Made by a program: the position numbers and the translations under genes. Below, piece by piece: positions 44,140 to 53,787 of a stretch of DNA of 58,647 nt (positions are counted from its first letter, which is position 1; the number at the start of each line of letters is the position of its first letter). The DNA is taken from assembly GCF_000716445.1 (NCBI RefSeq), contig NZ_JNWK01000045.1, positions 1 through 58,647 of the forward strand. The letters are read 5' to 3'. Under the pieces are notes generated by a model. It ran no database searches. It saw nothing but the letters and a program-made list of their open reading frames with translations, and was not told the origin of the DNA. The DNA is from Streptomyces wedmorensis. Its GTDB lineage: Bacteria; Actinomycetota; Actinomycetes; Streptomycetales; Streptomycetaceae.

Positions 44140-45428
44140 GCGGCGGGCCCGTCCCGGGAGGAGCGGCCGGACCGCACCCGACCGGCCGACCCGCGGCCCT
44201 CCCGCCGGTCGCCGTCGTCGGCGCCGGCCCCGTCGGGCTCGCCGCCGCGCTCGTCCTGGCCCGGTCCGGGGTGCCGGTGACCGTGTTCGAGGCGCGGGAG
44301 GAACTCGCCACCGAGTCGCGCGCCTCCACCTTCCACCCGGCCACCCTCGATCTGCTCGACGAACTCGGCGTCGCCGCGGCACTGCGCCGCCAGGGCCGTA
44401 CCGTCGACCGCGTCCAGTGGCGCGACCTGGACGGCCGTGTCCACGCGGAGCTGCGCTACGCCGTGCTCGCCGAGCACACCGCGCACCCGTACCGGCTCCA
44501 CGTCGAACAGGCCCGGCTCACCCCGCTGCTGCTCGCCGAACTGACCGCGACCGGCCTCGCCGACGTGCGGTTCGGGACCACGGTCACCGGAGCCGAGGAG
44601 ACCGGCGCCGGGGTGCGGCTGAGGGCCGAGGACGCGGCGGGACGGGTCACCCGCACCCGCCACCCGTACGTCCTGGCGGCCGACGGCAGCCGCAGCCGGC
44701 TGCGCGAGCTCGCCGGGCTCCCGGGAACGGCCGAGGAGTACCCGGACTACGCGCTCCGGGTGGTCACCGAGACCCCGCTCGACGAACTGGTGCCCGGCCT
44801 CGCCCCCTTGGCGTACGTCCGCGACCCGCGGGCCTCGTTCAGCGCCCTCGGGATGCCCGACCACTGGCGGCTGATCTTCCGGATCCCGCGCGGCACCGAC
44901 CGGGCCGACGTGCTCGCCCCGGACGCCGTACGGGCCAGGGTCGAGCAGGCACTGCCGGGCGCCGCCGGCCGGGCCGTGCGCGTCGCCGACGCGCACACCT
45001 ACCGGCTCGCGCGCTTCCTGCTGCCCCGCTACCGGGCCGGCCGGGTGCTGTTCGCCGGGGACGCGGCGCACCTGACCTCCACCGCGGGCGGCATGAACAT
45101 GAACTGCGGGCTGCACGACGCGGTGGAGACCGGCCGGGCCCTCGCCGCCGTCCTGCACGGCGACACCGCGGGAGAAGCCCTCGTCGACGAGGCCCTGGAG
45201 CGGCGGCGCTCCGTCGTCGAGTCGGCGGTCCTCCCGCGCAGCGAGGCCCGCACGGCGGGCCTCGCCGACCCGGCCGGACTCCCCGCCCGGCTCGCCGCCC
45301 TGCGGCGCACCGCCGCCGACCCCCGCTCGGCCATCGACTACCTGCTCAAGGCATCACTTCTCGACGTCGCACCACGACCCCTGAAAGGTGACGCACATGC
45401 GGATCTGGTTTCACAAGCACACCGTTGA
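44136..45428 (+). CDS. FAD-dependent monooxygenase of the hem operon
   Basis: A 430-residue aromatic-hydroxylase-type flavoprotein. GAGPVG lies at residues 29-34, the mid motif in LAADGSRSRLRELAG and the GD motif in LFAGDAAHLTSTAGGMNMNCGLHDAVETGRALAAVL. Group A monooxygenases hydroxylate aromatic rings, sometimes with loss of a carboxylate. A pyrrole such as porphobilinogen is a conceivable substrate given the neighbours, but that is inference. The GTG at 44136 overlaps the upstream stop; the longer frame from 43230 is rejected. It overlaps the next gene by 32 bases. Confidence 0.87.
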   Translation: MSGGPVPGGAAGPHPTGRPAALPPVAVVGAGPVGLAAALVLARSGVPVTVFEAREELATESRASTFHPATLDLLDELGVAAALRRQGRTVDRVQWRDLDGRVHAELRYAVLAEHTAHPYRLHVEQARLTPLLLAELTATGLADVRFGTTVTGAEETGAGVRLRAEDAAGRVTRTRHPYVLAADGSRSRLRELAGLPGTAEEYPDYALRVVTETPLDELVPGLAPLAYVRDPRASFSALGMPDHWRLIFRIPRGTDRADVLAPDAVRARVEQALPGAAGRAVRVADAHTYRLARFLLPRYRAGRVLFAGDAAHLTSTAGGMNMNCGLHDAVETGRALAAVLHGDTAGEALVDEALERRRSVVESAVLPRSEARTAGLADPAGLPARLAALRRTAADPRSAIDYLLKASLLDVAPRPLKGDAHADLVSQAHR

Positions 45429-46197
45429 GGGACGCCTGCCGCTGCTCGACCAGTGGTACCGGGAGCACCTCGACGCGATCGCCGCACCCGGCACCACCGT
45501 CGACATCAAGACCCTCCCTGCCGACACCTACCCCGACCGCACGCCCTTCGGCCTGGTCGGCCACCACTCCGCCCAGGTCCTCTTCAGCCGGCACTTCTCC
45601 GAGTCCGCGCTCGTCGCGGAGCGGGAGGGCTACGACGCCTGGGTGATCGCCGCGGGCCAGGACCCCGGTCTGCGCGACGCCCGCCACCTCGCCTCCATCC
45701 CGACCCTCGGCTACGGCGAGACGGCGTTCTTCCTCTCCGCGCTCACCGGACAGCGCTTCGGCGTCCTCGGCTTCATGCCGCCCCTGGAAGAGCCGATCCG
45801 GGCCAACATCCGCCACTACCGCCTGGAGTCCTCGCTCAGCTCGTACGAGGTCGTCCCCGGCGGCTGGGACTCCGTACACCGCTCCCTCGAAGGGGACTTC
45901 GACGAGTTCGTCGAGGTGTACTCGGCCGCAGCCGAACGGGCCGCCCGGGCCGGCGCCGAGGTCATCATCCCCGCCGAGGGCATCCCCAACGAGATCCTCT
46001 GGCACCTCGGCATCCACGAGCTGCACGGCCTCCCGGTGATCGACCCGGCCGGACTCGCCGTGAAGCTCGCCGAAACCCTCGTCCAGCTCGGCGAGTTGAA
46101 GCTCTTCCAGCGCAGCGGCCACGGCTACTGGTTCAGCCGCCCCGAGGAGCCCGTCGCCAAGCACCTGGAGCAGGTGTTCCTCGGCGAGGCCCTCTAG
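45397..46197 (+). CDS. Cys-free Asp/Glu racemase-superfamily protein
   Basis: A 266-residue protein with the hydantoin/Asp racemase fold pattern: VIAAGQDPGLRDARHLASIPTLGYGETAFFLSAL where relatives have a Cys in ...VIAC.-DPGL, and EVIIPAEGIPNEIL where relatives have the second Cys. No Cys occurs anywhere in the protein. A racemase mechanism with two Cys bases is therefore excluded. The start at 45397 is chosen because GAAAGG lies nine bases before it, not the GTG at 45388. It overlaps the monooxygenase gene and precedes hemB. Confidence 0.78.
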   Translation: MRIWFHKHTVEGRLPLLDQWYREHLDAIAAPGTTVDIKTLPADTYPDRTPFGLVGHHSAQVLFSRHFSESALVAEREGYDAWVIAAGQDPGLRDARHLASIPTLGYGETAFFLSALTGQRFGVLGFMPPLEEPIRANIRHYRLESSLSSYEVVPGGWDSVHRSLEGDFDEFVEVYSAAAERAARAGAEVIIPAEGIPNEILWHLGIHELHGLPVIDPAGLAVKLAETLVQLGELKLFQRSGHGYWFSRPEEPVAKHLEQVFLGEAL

Positions 46198-46270
46198 GAG
46201 ATGCCGTGTCCGTGTCCCCGCACCCGCACCCGCTCCCGCACGCCGCCACGCCCTCGAAGGAGTCACGCTC

Positions 46271-47290
46271 ATGACGTACGACGCCTACGGCCGCAACACC
46301 GCGGCCACCGACCCCGCCGCCCCCTACTACCGTCCCCGCAGGCTGCGCCGCACACCCGCGCTGCGCCGCTTCGCCGCCGAGACCAGGGTGGGCCCCGCCA
46401 ACCTCGTGCAGCCCCTCTTCCTCCGCGAGGGCCTCACCGAACCGCGGGAGATCCCCTCCATGCCGGGCGTCTTCCAGCACACCCGTGACACCCTCCGCAA
46501 GGCCGCCGCCGAGGCGGTCGCCAACGGGGTCGGCGGGCTCATCCTCTTCGGCATCCCCGAGCACAAGGACCCCACCGGCACCGGCGCCGTCGACCCGGAC
46601 GGCATCCTCCAGGTCGCCCTGCGCGACGTCACCGCCGAAGTCGGCGACTCCACCGTGATCATCGGCGACATCAACCTCGACGAGTACACCGACCACGGCC
46701 ACACCGGCGTCCTCGACGCCCACGGCGACGTCGACAACGACGCCAGCATCGAGCTGTACGCCCGGGCCGCCGTCGTCCAGGCCGACGCCGGCGCCCAGAT
46801 CGTCGCCCCCAGCGGCATGATGGACGGCCAGGTCCGCCGCATCCGCGAGGCCCTCGACCGGGCCGGACACCAGTCCGTCGCCATCCTCGGCTACTCCGCC
46901 AAGTACGCCTCGCACTTCTACGGCCCTTTCCGGGACGCCGTCGAGTCCACCCTGCGCGGCGACCGCAAGGGCTACCAGCAGTTCCCCGGCAACATCCGCG
47001 AATCCCTTCTGGAGGTCTCGCTGGACGTGGCCGAGGGCGCCGACCTGGTGATGGTCAAGCCCGCGCTCGCCTACCTCGACATCGTCCGGCTCATCGCCGA
47101 CCACGTGCAGGTGCCCGTCTCCGCCTACCAGGTCTCCGGCGAGTACTCCATGGTCGAGGCGGCCGCCGCCAAGGGCTGGATCGACCGCGACCAGGTCGTC
47201 CGCGAGAGCCTCGCCTCCATCCACCGCGCCGGCGCCACCCAGATCATCACCTACTGGGCCTCCGAGTTCGCCCAGAGCCTGGACCGGTGA
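46271..47290 (+). CDS. hemB: Cysteine-free porphobilinogen synthase (HemB)
   Basis: A 339-residue enzyme that joins two 5-aminolevulinate molecules into porphobilinogen. The two active-site Lys are present: YSAKYASHFYGPFRDA (Lys211) and VMVKPALAYLD (Lys263). The zinc-site segment reads DINLDEYTDHGHTGVL (Asn135, Asp137, Thr145), where Zn-type enzymes have Cys at these places. No Cys occurs in the protein, so catalysis must be Zn-thiolate-independent, as in Mg/K-dependent enzymes. GAAGGAG precedes the ATG. It is very likely a paralogue of a housekeeping copy. Confidence 0.93.
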   Translation: MTYDAYGRNTAATDPAAPYYRPRRLRRTPALRRFAAETRVGPANLVQPLFLREGLTEPREIPSMPGVFQHTRDTLRKAAAEAVANGVGGLILFGIPEHKDPTGTGAVDPDGILQVALRDVTAEVGDSTVIIGDINLDEYTDHGHTGVLDAHGDVDNDASIELYARAAVVQADAGAQIVAPSGMMDGQVRRIREALDRAGHQSVAILGYSAKYASHFYGPFRDAVESTLRGDRKGYQQFPGNIRESLLEVSLDVAEGADLVMVKPALAYLDIVRLIADHVQVPVSAYQVSGEYSMVEAAAAKGWIDRDQVVRESLASIHRAGATQIITYWASEFAQSLDR

Positions 47291-47294
47291 CCCG

Positions 47295-48641
47295 GTGACC
47301 TCGTCCGCAACCATGCTGGTCCTCGGCATCAGCCACGCCAGCGCCCCGCTCGACCTCCTGGAGAGACTCGCCGGCACCGACCGGCCCGCCGAGGACCTCG
47401 TCTCCGACGCGACCTCCGTCGACGGCATCGACGCCGCCGTCGTCGTCTCCACCTGCAACCGCCTGGAGATCTACGCCGAGACCCGCGGCGGCCCCTCCGG
47501 CCCCGGCGAACTCGGCGACCTCGGAGAACTGTTCGCCCAGCACACCGGCGTCGACCGCGACGAGATCGCCCCGCACCTCTACAGCCACCACGCCGACGGA
47601 GCCGTACGCCACCTCTTCGCCGTGGCCTCCGGACTGGAATCCGTCGTGGTCGGCGAGGACCAGATCCTCGGCCAGGTGAAACTGGGCCTCGAACGGTCCC
47701 AGCGGCTCGACCGGACCGGCCGGGTCCTCGCCAAGGCCGTCCAGACCGCCCTGCGCGTCGGCAAGCGGGCCCGCAACGAGACCGGACTCAACGAGGCCGG
47801 CCGTTCGCTCGCCACCGCGGGACTCGGCTTCTTCGAGCGCGAGGTCGGCTCGCTGCACGGCAAGACCGCCCTCGTCATCGGCGCCGGCGCCTTCGCCGGG
47901 GTCGTCGTCGCCGCACTGCGCCGCTCCGGCCTCGACCGGGTGCACGTCGCCAACCGCACCCCCGACAAGGCCCAGCGCCTCGCCGACACCACCGGAGGAA
48001 CGGGATACGGCCTGGAGGACGTACCCCGGCTGCTCACCGAGGTGGACGTGGTGGTCGGCGCGACCGCCGCCACCGGCCACCTCGTCACCGCCGGGCACGT
48101 CGAGGAGGCGCTCGCCGCCCGGGACGGCCGCGAGCTGTTCCTGCTCGACCTGTCGCTGCCGCACAACATCGCGCCCGGCGCGGCGGAGCTGCCCGGCGTC
48201 ACCTTCGTCGACCTGCGCCGCATCGCCGAGGAGGGCCAGGAGGACGAGATCTCGGCGGCCAGCGTCCAGGCCGCGCACGAACTGATCGACGCGGAGGTCG
48301 AGCAGTTCCGCACCGGCCTGCGCCTCGCCGGCGCCAAGCCCGTCCTCACCGCCCTCCGCACCGCCGCCACCGAGGCGGCGGAGGCCGAACTCGACCGGCT
48401 CGAACGCCGCCTCGACGGGCTCGACGGCGCCGCACGGCAGGAGATCGGCCGCAGCGTGCGACGGATCGTCGACAAGGCACTGCACCAACCGACCGTCCTG
48501 GTACGGGAACTGGCGGCCGACCCGGACGGCGCGCGGCACATCGCCGCCTTCACCCGCCTCTTCGCCGCCGCCGAACCCCACGGCGACGACGGCGACCGGA
48601 CGAACGACCCGAACGAGAAGAAGATCGAGGCCATCGCATGA
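47295..48641 (+). CDS. hemA: Glutamyl-tRNA reductase
   Basis: A 448-residue NADPH enzyme that reduces Glu-tRNA to glutamate-1-semialdehyde, the first committed C5 step. The catalytic Cys lies in VSTCNRLEIYA near residue 54. GEDQILGQVK and the Rossmann domain starting KTALVIGAGAFAGV are intact, followed by the helical dimerisation domain. The GTG start is four bases after hemB, and the end overlaps the synthetase by ATGA. No hemC or hemD follows, unlike the main Streptomyces hem cluster. Confidence 0.93.
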   Translation: MTSSATMLVLGISHASAPLDLLERLAGTDRPAEDLVSDATSVDGIDAAVVVSTCNRLEIYAETRGGPSGPGELGDLGELFAQHTGVDRDEIAPHLYSHHADGAVRHLFAVASGLESVVVGEDQILGQVKLGLERSQRLDRTGRVLAKAVQTALRVGKRARNETGLNEAGRSLATAGLGFFEREVGSLHGKTALVIGAGAFAGVVVAALRRSGLDRVHVANRTPDKAQRLADTTGGTGYGLEDVPRLLTEVDVVVGATAATGHLVTAGHVEEALAARDGRELFLLDLSLPHNIAPGAAELPGVTFVDLRRIAEEGQEDEISAASVQAAHELIDAEVEQFRTGLRLAGAKPVLTALRTAATEAAEAELDRLERRLDGLDGAARQEIGRSVRRIVDKALHQPTVLVRELAADPDGARHIAAFTRLFAAAEPHGDDGDRTNDPNEKKIEAIA

Positions 48642-50707
48642 GTGACATCTCGGCCCTCTGGGAAGCCGAATCCATCGCCGTCATCGGCGCCAGCGAGCGT
48701 CCCGGCGCCCTGGGCCGCAAGCCGCTCGACTACCTCCTCCGGTACGGCTACAAGGGCCGCGTCCTCCCGGTCAACCCGCGCTCCCCGGAGATCCTCGGCG
48801 TCCCCGCGTACCCCAGCGTCAAGGACGCCCCCGGACCCGTCGACCTCGCGCTGATCATGGTCTCCGCCGAGCGGGTCCCCGGCGCCGTCGACGACTGCGT
48901 GGCCGCCGGCGTCAAGCTCGCCGTCATCGCCTCCTCCGGCTTCGCCGAGACCGGCGAGGAGGGCGCCCGCCTCCAGGCCGAGGTCGTCGCCAAGGCCCGC
49001 GCAGGAGGCCTGCGGATCATCGGCCCCAACTGCATCGGGGCCGTCGGCTACGAGAACCGCGTCCTCGCCACCTTCAGCCCCCTCTTCGGCGCCGAGTCCG
49101 TGCCCTTCGAGCCCGGCACCCTCGCGTTCGTCTCCCAGAGCGGCGCCCTCGGCTTCGGCGCCGCCAGCCTCGCCCTGGAGCGGGGCCTGCGCCCCGGCTG
49201 GGTCGTCAGCACCGGCAACGACGCCGACGTCACCGCGCTCGAAGTCCTCCGCGAACTCGCCGCCGTCCCCGAGGTCACCGGCCTCCTCGGCTACCTGGAG
49301 GACACCCCGGACATCGGCACCCTCCGTGAACTGGCCGGCTCCGGCAAGCCCGTCGCCCTGCTGAAGTCGGGCCGCACGGAGGCCGGCGGCCGCGCCGCCG
49401 CCTCGCACACCGGCGCCCTCGCCACCGACGACCGCGTCCTGGACGCGACACTGCGCGGCCTCGGCATCGTCCGCGTCGACGACATCGACGAACTCCTCGA
49501 CGTCGCCCGGGTCTTCGAGTCCGAGCGGCGCCCGGCCGGCAACCGCGTCGCCGTCGTCACCACCTCCGGGGGCTCCGGCATCCTCGCCGCCGACGCCGTC
49601 GAGGCCCACGGCCTGGAACTCAGTGCCCTCGAACCCCGCAGCAAGGAGGCGCTCGCCGAGATCGTCCCCGCCTTCGGCGCGATCGACAACCCCGTCGACA
49701 TCACGGCCACGGTCCTCAGCGACCCCTCGCTCTTCGACCGCTCCCTGGACGTCCTGATCGCCGACGACACCGTCGACATCATCGTCGCCGCCTTCTGCGT
49801 GATGGCCGGACCCGACGTCGAGAAGGCCGTCAACGCCCTCTCCCGGGCCGCCGAGAAGGGCGGCAAGCCGATCCTCGTCGCCCGCACCGGCGCCGACTTC
49901 CTCGCCCCGGACGCCCCGCGCGACCTGCGCGAGGCCGGACTGCCCGAGTACCCCACACCGGCCCGCGCCCTGCGCGCCGCCGCCGCGCTCTGGGAGGTCA
50001 GCCGGCCCCGTACGCTGCCGGACGCCCCGCGCCCCGGGACCGTCCCCGGACCCGGTGCCGAGGCCACCGAACCCGAACTGAAGCGGCTGCTCGCCGAGGC
50101 CGGCGTCGCCGTGCCCAGGGGGCGGATCGCCGAGGACGCCGAGGACGCGGCCCGCGCCGTGACCGAAACCGGCGGCAGCGCGGTGCTCAAGGCGGTGGTC
50201 CCGGGCCTGCTCCACAAGACCGAGGCCGGCGGCGTCGAGATCGGCGTCACCGCCGACACCGCGCCCGCGGCGTACGCCCGGCTCGCGGCGCTCGGCGGTC
50301 AGGTGCTCGTCGAGGAACTGGTCCCGGACGGCGTCGAGCTGATCGTCGGCGTCCACACCACCGACCTGGGCCCCGTGCTCACCGCCGGACTAGGCGGCAT
50401 CTTCACCGAGGTCCTCGACGACGTCGGCCACCGCCTCCTGCCGCTGGCCCCGGGCGAGGGCGCCGAGCTCCTCGCCGGGCTGCGCGGCGCGAAGATACTC
50501 GCCGGCGCCCGCGGCCGGGCCGCCGTCGACGTCGAAGCCGCCGCCGAACTCCTCCACAAGGTCGGCGAACTCGTCCAGGACTGGCCGGCCGGCTTCGCCC
50601 TCGACCTCAACCCGGTCCGCGTCCTGCCGAAGGGCGCGGTCGTCCTGGACGCGGCGCTCACCGTCGACACCCCCGCGTCCGACGCCCCCGAGGAGGCCGG
50701 CCGATGA
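48638..50707 (+). CDS. ADP-forming acyl-CoA synthetase
   Basis: A 689-residue NDP-forming acyl-CoA ligase with both halves fused. The CoA-binding domain ([14 protein letters not shown]) leads, followed by the phospho-His segment ASHTGAL (His257). An ATP-grasp domain at about 470-680 shows [15 protein letters not shown] and [12 protein letters not shown]. It would activate a small carboxylic acid to its thioester with ATP. Its place between hemA and hemL suggests that 5-aminolevulinate, porphobilinogen or a derivative is activated. Both ends overlap neighbours, so its expression is tied to the hem genes. Confidence 0.9.
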   Translation: MSDISALWEAESIAVIGASERPGALGRKPLDYLLRYGYKGRVLPVNPRSPEILGVPAYPSVKDAPGPVDLALIMVSAERVPGAVDDCVAAGVKLAVIASSGFAETGEEGARLQAEVVAKARAGGLRIIGPNCIGAVGYENRVLATFSPLFGAESVPFEPGTLAFVSQSGALGFGAASLALERGLRPGWVVSTGNDADVTALEVLRELAAVPEVTGLLGYLEDTPDIGTLRELAGSGKPVALLKSGRTEAGGRAAASHTGALATDDRVLDATLRGLGIVRVDDIDELLDVARVFESERRPAGNRVAVVTTSGGSGILAADAVEAHGLELSALEPRSKEALAEIVPAFGAIDNPVDITATVLSDPSLFDRSLDVLIADDTVDIIVAAFCVMAGPDVEKAVNALSRAAEKGGKPILVARTGADFLAPDAPRDLREAGLPEYPTPARALRAAAALWEVSRPRTLPDAPRPGTVPGPGAEATEPELKRLLAEAGVAVPRGRIAEDAEDAARAVTETGGSAVLKAVVPGLLHKTEAGGVEIGVTADTAPAAYARLAALGGQVLVEELVPDGVELIVGVHTTDLGPVLTAGLGGIFTEVLDDVGHRLLPLAPGEGAELLAGLRGAKILAGARGRAAVDVEAAAELLHKVGELVQDWPAGFALDLNPVRVLPKGAVVLDAALTVDTPASDAPEEAGR

Positions 50708-52005
50708 GCGGCACGGAGACCCGCAGCAAGGCGCTCTTCGAGCGGGCCCGCAAGGTCACCCCCGGCGGCGTCAACTCCCCGGTCCGCGCCTTCGGCGCCG
50801 TCGGCGGAACCCCGCGCTTCATCGCCTCGGCCGAGGGCCCGTACCTCACCGACAGCGACGGCAACGAGTACGTCGACCTCATCTGCTCCTGGGGCCCGAT
50901 GATCCTCGGCCACCGCCACCCGGCCGTCGTCGAGGCCGTCACCCGGGCCGTGGAGCGCGGCACCTCCTTCGGAGCCCCGTCCACCGGAGAGGTCGAACTC
51001 GCCGAGGAGATCGTCGGCCGGGTCGCCCCCGTCGAGCAGGTGCGGCTCGTCAGCTCCGGCACCGAGGCCACGATGTCGGCGATCCGCCTGGCCCGCGGCT
51101 TCACCGGCCGCGGTAAGATCGTGAAGTTCGCCGGCTGCTACCACGGCCACGTCGACGCGCTCCTCGCCTCCGCCGGCTCCGGCCTCGCCACCTTCGCGCT
51201 GCCTGACACCCCCGGCGTCACCGGCGCCCAGGCGAGCGACACGATCGTCCTCCCGTACAACGACCTCGCCGCCGTCGAGAAGGTCTTCGCCGAGGTCGGC
51301 GACGAGATCGCCGCCGTCATCACGGAGGCCGCCCCGGGCAACATGGGCGCCGTCCCACCGCTGCCCGGCTTCAACGCCGGCCTCAAGGAGATCACCGCCC
51401 GCCACGGCGCGCTGTTCGTCTCCGACGAGGTGATGACCGGCTTCCGGGCCAGCCGCTCCGGCTGGTACGGCCGGGACGGCGTCGCCCCCGACCTGCTGAC
51501 CTTCGGCAAGGTCATGGGCGGCGGCTTCCCGGCGGCGGCCTTCGGCGGCCGCGCGGACGTCATGGCCCACCTCGCCCCCGCCGGACCCGTCTACCAGGCC
51601 GGCACCCTCTCCGGGAACCCGGTCGCCACCGCCGCCGGCCTCGCCACCCTCCGGAACACCACCCCCGAGGTGTACGAGCGGCTCGACCAGGTCTCCGGAA
51701 CCATCGGCCGCGAGGTGTCCGCCGCCCTCGACAAGGAGGGCGTGGCACACCGGGTCCAGTACTCCGGGACGATGTTCTCGGTCTTCTTCAGCGAGGACGA
51801 GGTCGTCGACTTCGACGGCGTCCGCGCCACCGAGTCGTACCGCTACACGCCCTTCTTCCACGAACTGCTCCGGCAGGGCGTCTATCTGCCGCCCTCGCCG
51901 TTCGAGGCCTGGTTCGTCTCGGCCTCGCACGACGACCGCGCGGTCAGCCGGGTCGTCGAGGCGCTCCCGGCGGCGGCCGCCGCGGCCGCCGCCGCGAAGC
52001 CCTGA
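50704..52005 (+). CDS. hemL: Glutamate-1-semialdehyde 2,1-aminomutase
   Basis: A 433-residue PLP enzyme that converts glutamate-1-semialdehyde to 5-aminolevulinate. The PLP Lys is in [19 protein letters not shown] (Lys269), with DEVMTGFR near 241 and [16 protein letters not shown] near 118. No active-site change of the gabaculine-resistance type can be asserted from this reading. It is the last gene of the operon, and a strong bidirectional terminator lies 22 bases beyond. The C-terminus ends in an Ala-rich run. Confidence 0.94.
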   Translation: MSGTETRSKALFERARKVTPGGVNSPVRAFGAVGGTPRFIASAEGPYLTDSDGNEYVDLICSWGPMILGHRHPAVVEAVTRAVERGTSFGAPSTGEVELAEEIVGRVAPVEQVRLVSSGTEATMSAIRLARGFTGRGKIVKFAGCYHGHVDALLASAGSGLATFALPDTPGVTGAQASDTIVLPYNDLAAVEKVFAEVGDEIAAVITEAAPGNMGAVPPLPGFNAGLKEITARHGALFVSDEVMTGFRASRSGWYGRDGVAPDLLTFGKVMGGGFPAAAFGGRADVMAHLAPAGPVYQAGTLSGNPVATAAGLATLRNTTPEVYERLDQVSGTIGREVSAALDKEGVAHRVQYSGTMFSVFFSEDEVVDFDGVRATESYRYTPFFHELLRQGVYLPPSPFEAWFVSASHDDRAVSRVVEALPAAAAAAAAAKP

Positions 52006-52026
52006 CGCCAGGGCCGCCGCCAGGCG

Positions 52027-52059
52027 AAAGCCCCCGTGGTCGTGGACCACGGGGGCTTT
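52027..52059. terminator. Bidirectional terminator after hemL
   Basis: AAAGCCCCCGTGGTC (52027-52041) pairs perfectly with GACCACGGGGGCTTT (52045-52059) around GTG. The 15-base stem has A-run and T-run flanks, so it ends both the hem operon and the convergent ohr transcript. Confidence 0.93.
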
Positions 52060-52111
52060 TCCCCGCCCGTTCGCGTACGCGGCGCCCGATGTCCCATCCG
52101 GCGCCGCCCGA

Positions 52112-52528
52112 TCACTCGGCCAGGTTCACGAGGACCTCGACATTTCCGCGAATCGCCTTGGAGTAAGGGCACCGCCCGTGTGCGGCATCGGCCAGGCGCC
52201 GCGCCTCGGCGGCGTCGAGACCCGGCAGTTCGACCGTGAGGACCACCGAGAGGCGGAATCCGTCCTCCTCCTTGTGCAGCGACACCTCGGCGGTCACGGT
52301 GTCGTCCGCGAGCGCGGTCCTCGACTCGCGCGCGGAGACCCGGAGCGCACTGTGGAAGCAGGCGGCGTACCCGGCGGCGAACAGCTGCTCGGGGTTGGTC
52401 GCGGTGCCGGAGCCCCCCACGGCCTTGGGACTCGACAGCGGAAGGTCGAGGAGCCCGTCGGAGGAGCGCACGACGCCGTTGCGCCCGTCTCCGGTGGAGG
52501 CGACCTCGGCGGTGTAGACGACGGCCAT
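52112..52528 (-). CDS. ohr: Organic hydroperoxide resistance protein (OsmC/Ohr family)
   Basis: A 138-residue thiol peroxidase. The two redox Cys lie in AAGYAACFHSAL and GRCPYSKAIRGN, the Ohr/OsmC pattern. It reduces organic peroxides with dihydrolipoamide-type donors. It is convergent with hemL across the shared terminator and divergent from the AMACR-like gene. A CGGAATTCCG palindrome at 52611-52620 lies in the divergent region. Whether it belongs to the cluster is unclear. Confidence 0.88.
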   Translation of the reverse strand: MAVVYTAEVASTGDGRNGVVRSSDGLLDLPLSSPKAVGGSGTATNPEQLFAAGYAACFHSALRVSARESRTALADDTVTAEVSLHKEEDGFRLSVVLTVELPGLDAAEARRLADAAHGRCPYSKAIRGNVEVLVNLAE

Positions 52529-52691
52529 GTGTCCTGCCTTTCCGAATCGGAGAAGGGGGAATTCCCCCAGCCTTCCGCCAGTCTCGAACGCCGCCGAATT
52601 CAGGGCGCTACGGAATTCCGCAGTCCTCTCCGATACGCGCCGAATTACCGTGGGAGAACACCACAGACCGGTAAATTCAAGGGAGTTGGCC

Positions 52692-53777
52692 ATGGCGGGA
52701 CCGCTGACCGGAGTACGGGTACTGGAATTCGCGGGCTCGGCGCCCACCGCGTACGCCGGCACCGTCCTCGCCGACCTCGGCGCCGACGTCGTACGCGTCG
52801 ACCGGGCGCCCGCCACCGCGCCCGCACCCGACGGCGGCCGCGCGCCCGAGAACCCCCTCTCCCGGGGCCGCCGTTCGGTCGCCCTCGACCTCAAGAGCGC
52901 CGAGGGAGTGGAAAGGGCGCTGTCCCTAGCCGAGCACGCCGACATCCTGGTCGAGGGATTCCGCCCCGGCGTCGCCGACCGCCTCGGCATCGGCCCGGAG
53001 CCGGCCCTCGCCCGCAACCCGAGACTCGTCTACGGACGGGTCAGCGGCTGGGGCCAGGAGGGGGAGTGGGCCGGCCGAGCCGCCCACGACCTGGCGGTCC
53101 TCGCCCTGACCGGCGCCCTGGACACCGACCCGGTCACCGGGGCCCCGGTGCCGCCGCCGTCCGCGTACCTCTCCAGCTTCGCCGGCGGTGCCAACGTCCA
53201 CGTGCAGGGGCTGCTCGCCGCGCTCCACGCGCGCGAGCGCTCCGGCCGCGGCCAGGTCGTCGACACCGCCCTCGCGGACGGCGCCGCCCTGATCGCCACC
53301 CTCGTCCACCAGTGGCGCGCCGTGCCCGGCAACAACACCGTCACCGACGCCCCGCACTACGCGCTCTACCGCGCCGCCGACGGCCGCCACCTGGCCGTCG
53401 CCGCCATCGAACCCCGGCTCTACGCGAACCTCCTGGACCGACTGGGCCTCGCGGACGCCGAGGACCTTCCCGACCGCGCCGACCCGGCGGCCTGGCCCGC
53501 GCTGCGCGCCCTCATCGCCGGCCGCTTCGAGACCCGGGACCGGGAGCACTGGGTGAAGCTCTTCGACGCCGTGGACGCCGGCGTCGCCCCGGTCCTCACC
53601 GCGGCCGAGGCCGCCGAACACCACCAACTCGCCGCCCGCGGCGCCTTCGTGGAGATCGGCGACACCCTCCAGCCGGCCCCCGCCTCCCGCTTCGCGGCCA
53701 CCCCCGCCGACGCGCCCGGCCGCGCCCCGCTCCCCGGCGAGCACACCGAGGAGGTCCTCGCCGAGTGGCGAGCGTGA
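52692..53777 (+). CDS. Alpha-methylacyl-CoA racemase-like protein (CaiB/BaiF family)
   Basis: A 361-residue family III CoA-transferase-fold protein. The pattern GPLTGVRVLEFAGSAPTAYAGTVLADLGADVVRVDR and later RNPRLVYGRVSGWGQEGEWAGRAAHDLAVLALTGAL fits 2-methylacyl-CoA racemases; AGGANVHVQGLLAALHARERSGRGQVVDTALADGA is the family core. It would epimerise or transfer an acyl-CoA. An ADP-forming acyl-CoA synthetase is encoded 2 kb away. The start at 52692 is preceded by GGGAG. It may belong to the specialised cluster, but the terminator after hemL makes it a separate transcript. Confidence 0.85.
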   Translation: MAGPLTGVRVLEFAGSAPTAYAGTVLADLGADVVRVDRAPATAPAPDGGRAPENPLSRGRRSVALDLKSAEGVERALSLAEHADILVEGFRPGVADRLGIGPEPALARNPRLVYGRVSGWGQEGEWAGRAAHDLAVLALTGALDTDPVTGAPVPPPSAYLSSFAGGANVHVQGLLAALHARERSGRGQVVDTALADGAALIATLVHQWRAVPGNNTVTDAPHYALYRAADGRHLAVAAIEPRLYANLLDRLGLADAEDLPDRADPAAWPALRALIAGRFETRDREHWVKLFDAVDAGVAPVLTAAEAAEHHQLAARGAFVEIGDTLQPAPASRFAATPADAPGRAPLPGEHTEEVLAEWRA

Positions 53778-53787
53778 CCGGCCGGGC

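Noticed and set aside
52112..53777. Ohr and the AMACR-like gene as certain members of the hem cluster
   Set aside because: A strong bidirectional terminator separates them from hemL and Ohr is on the other strand; membership is possible but not supported by layout.
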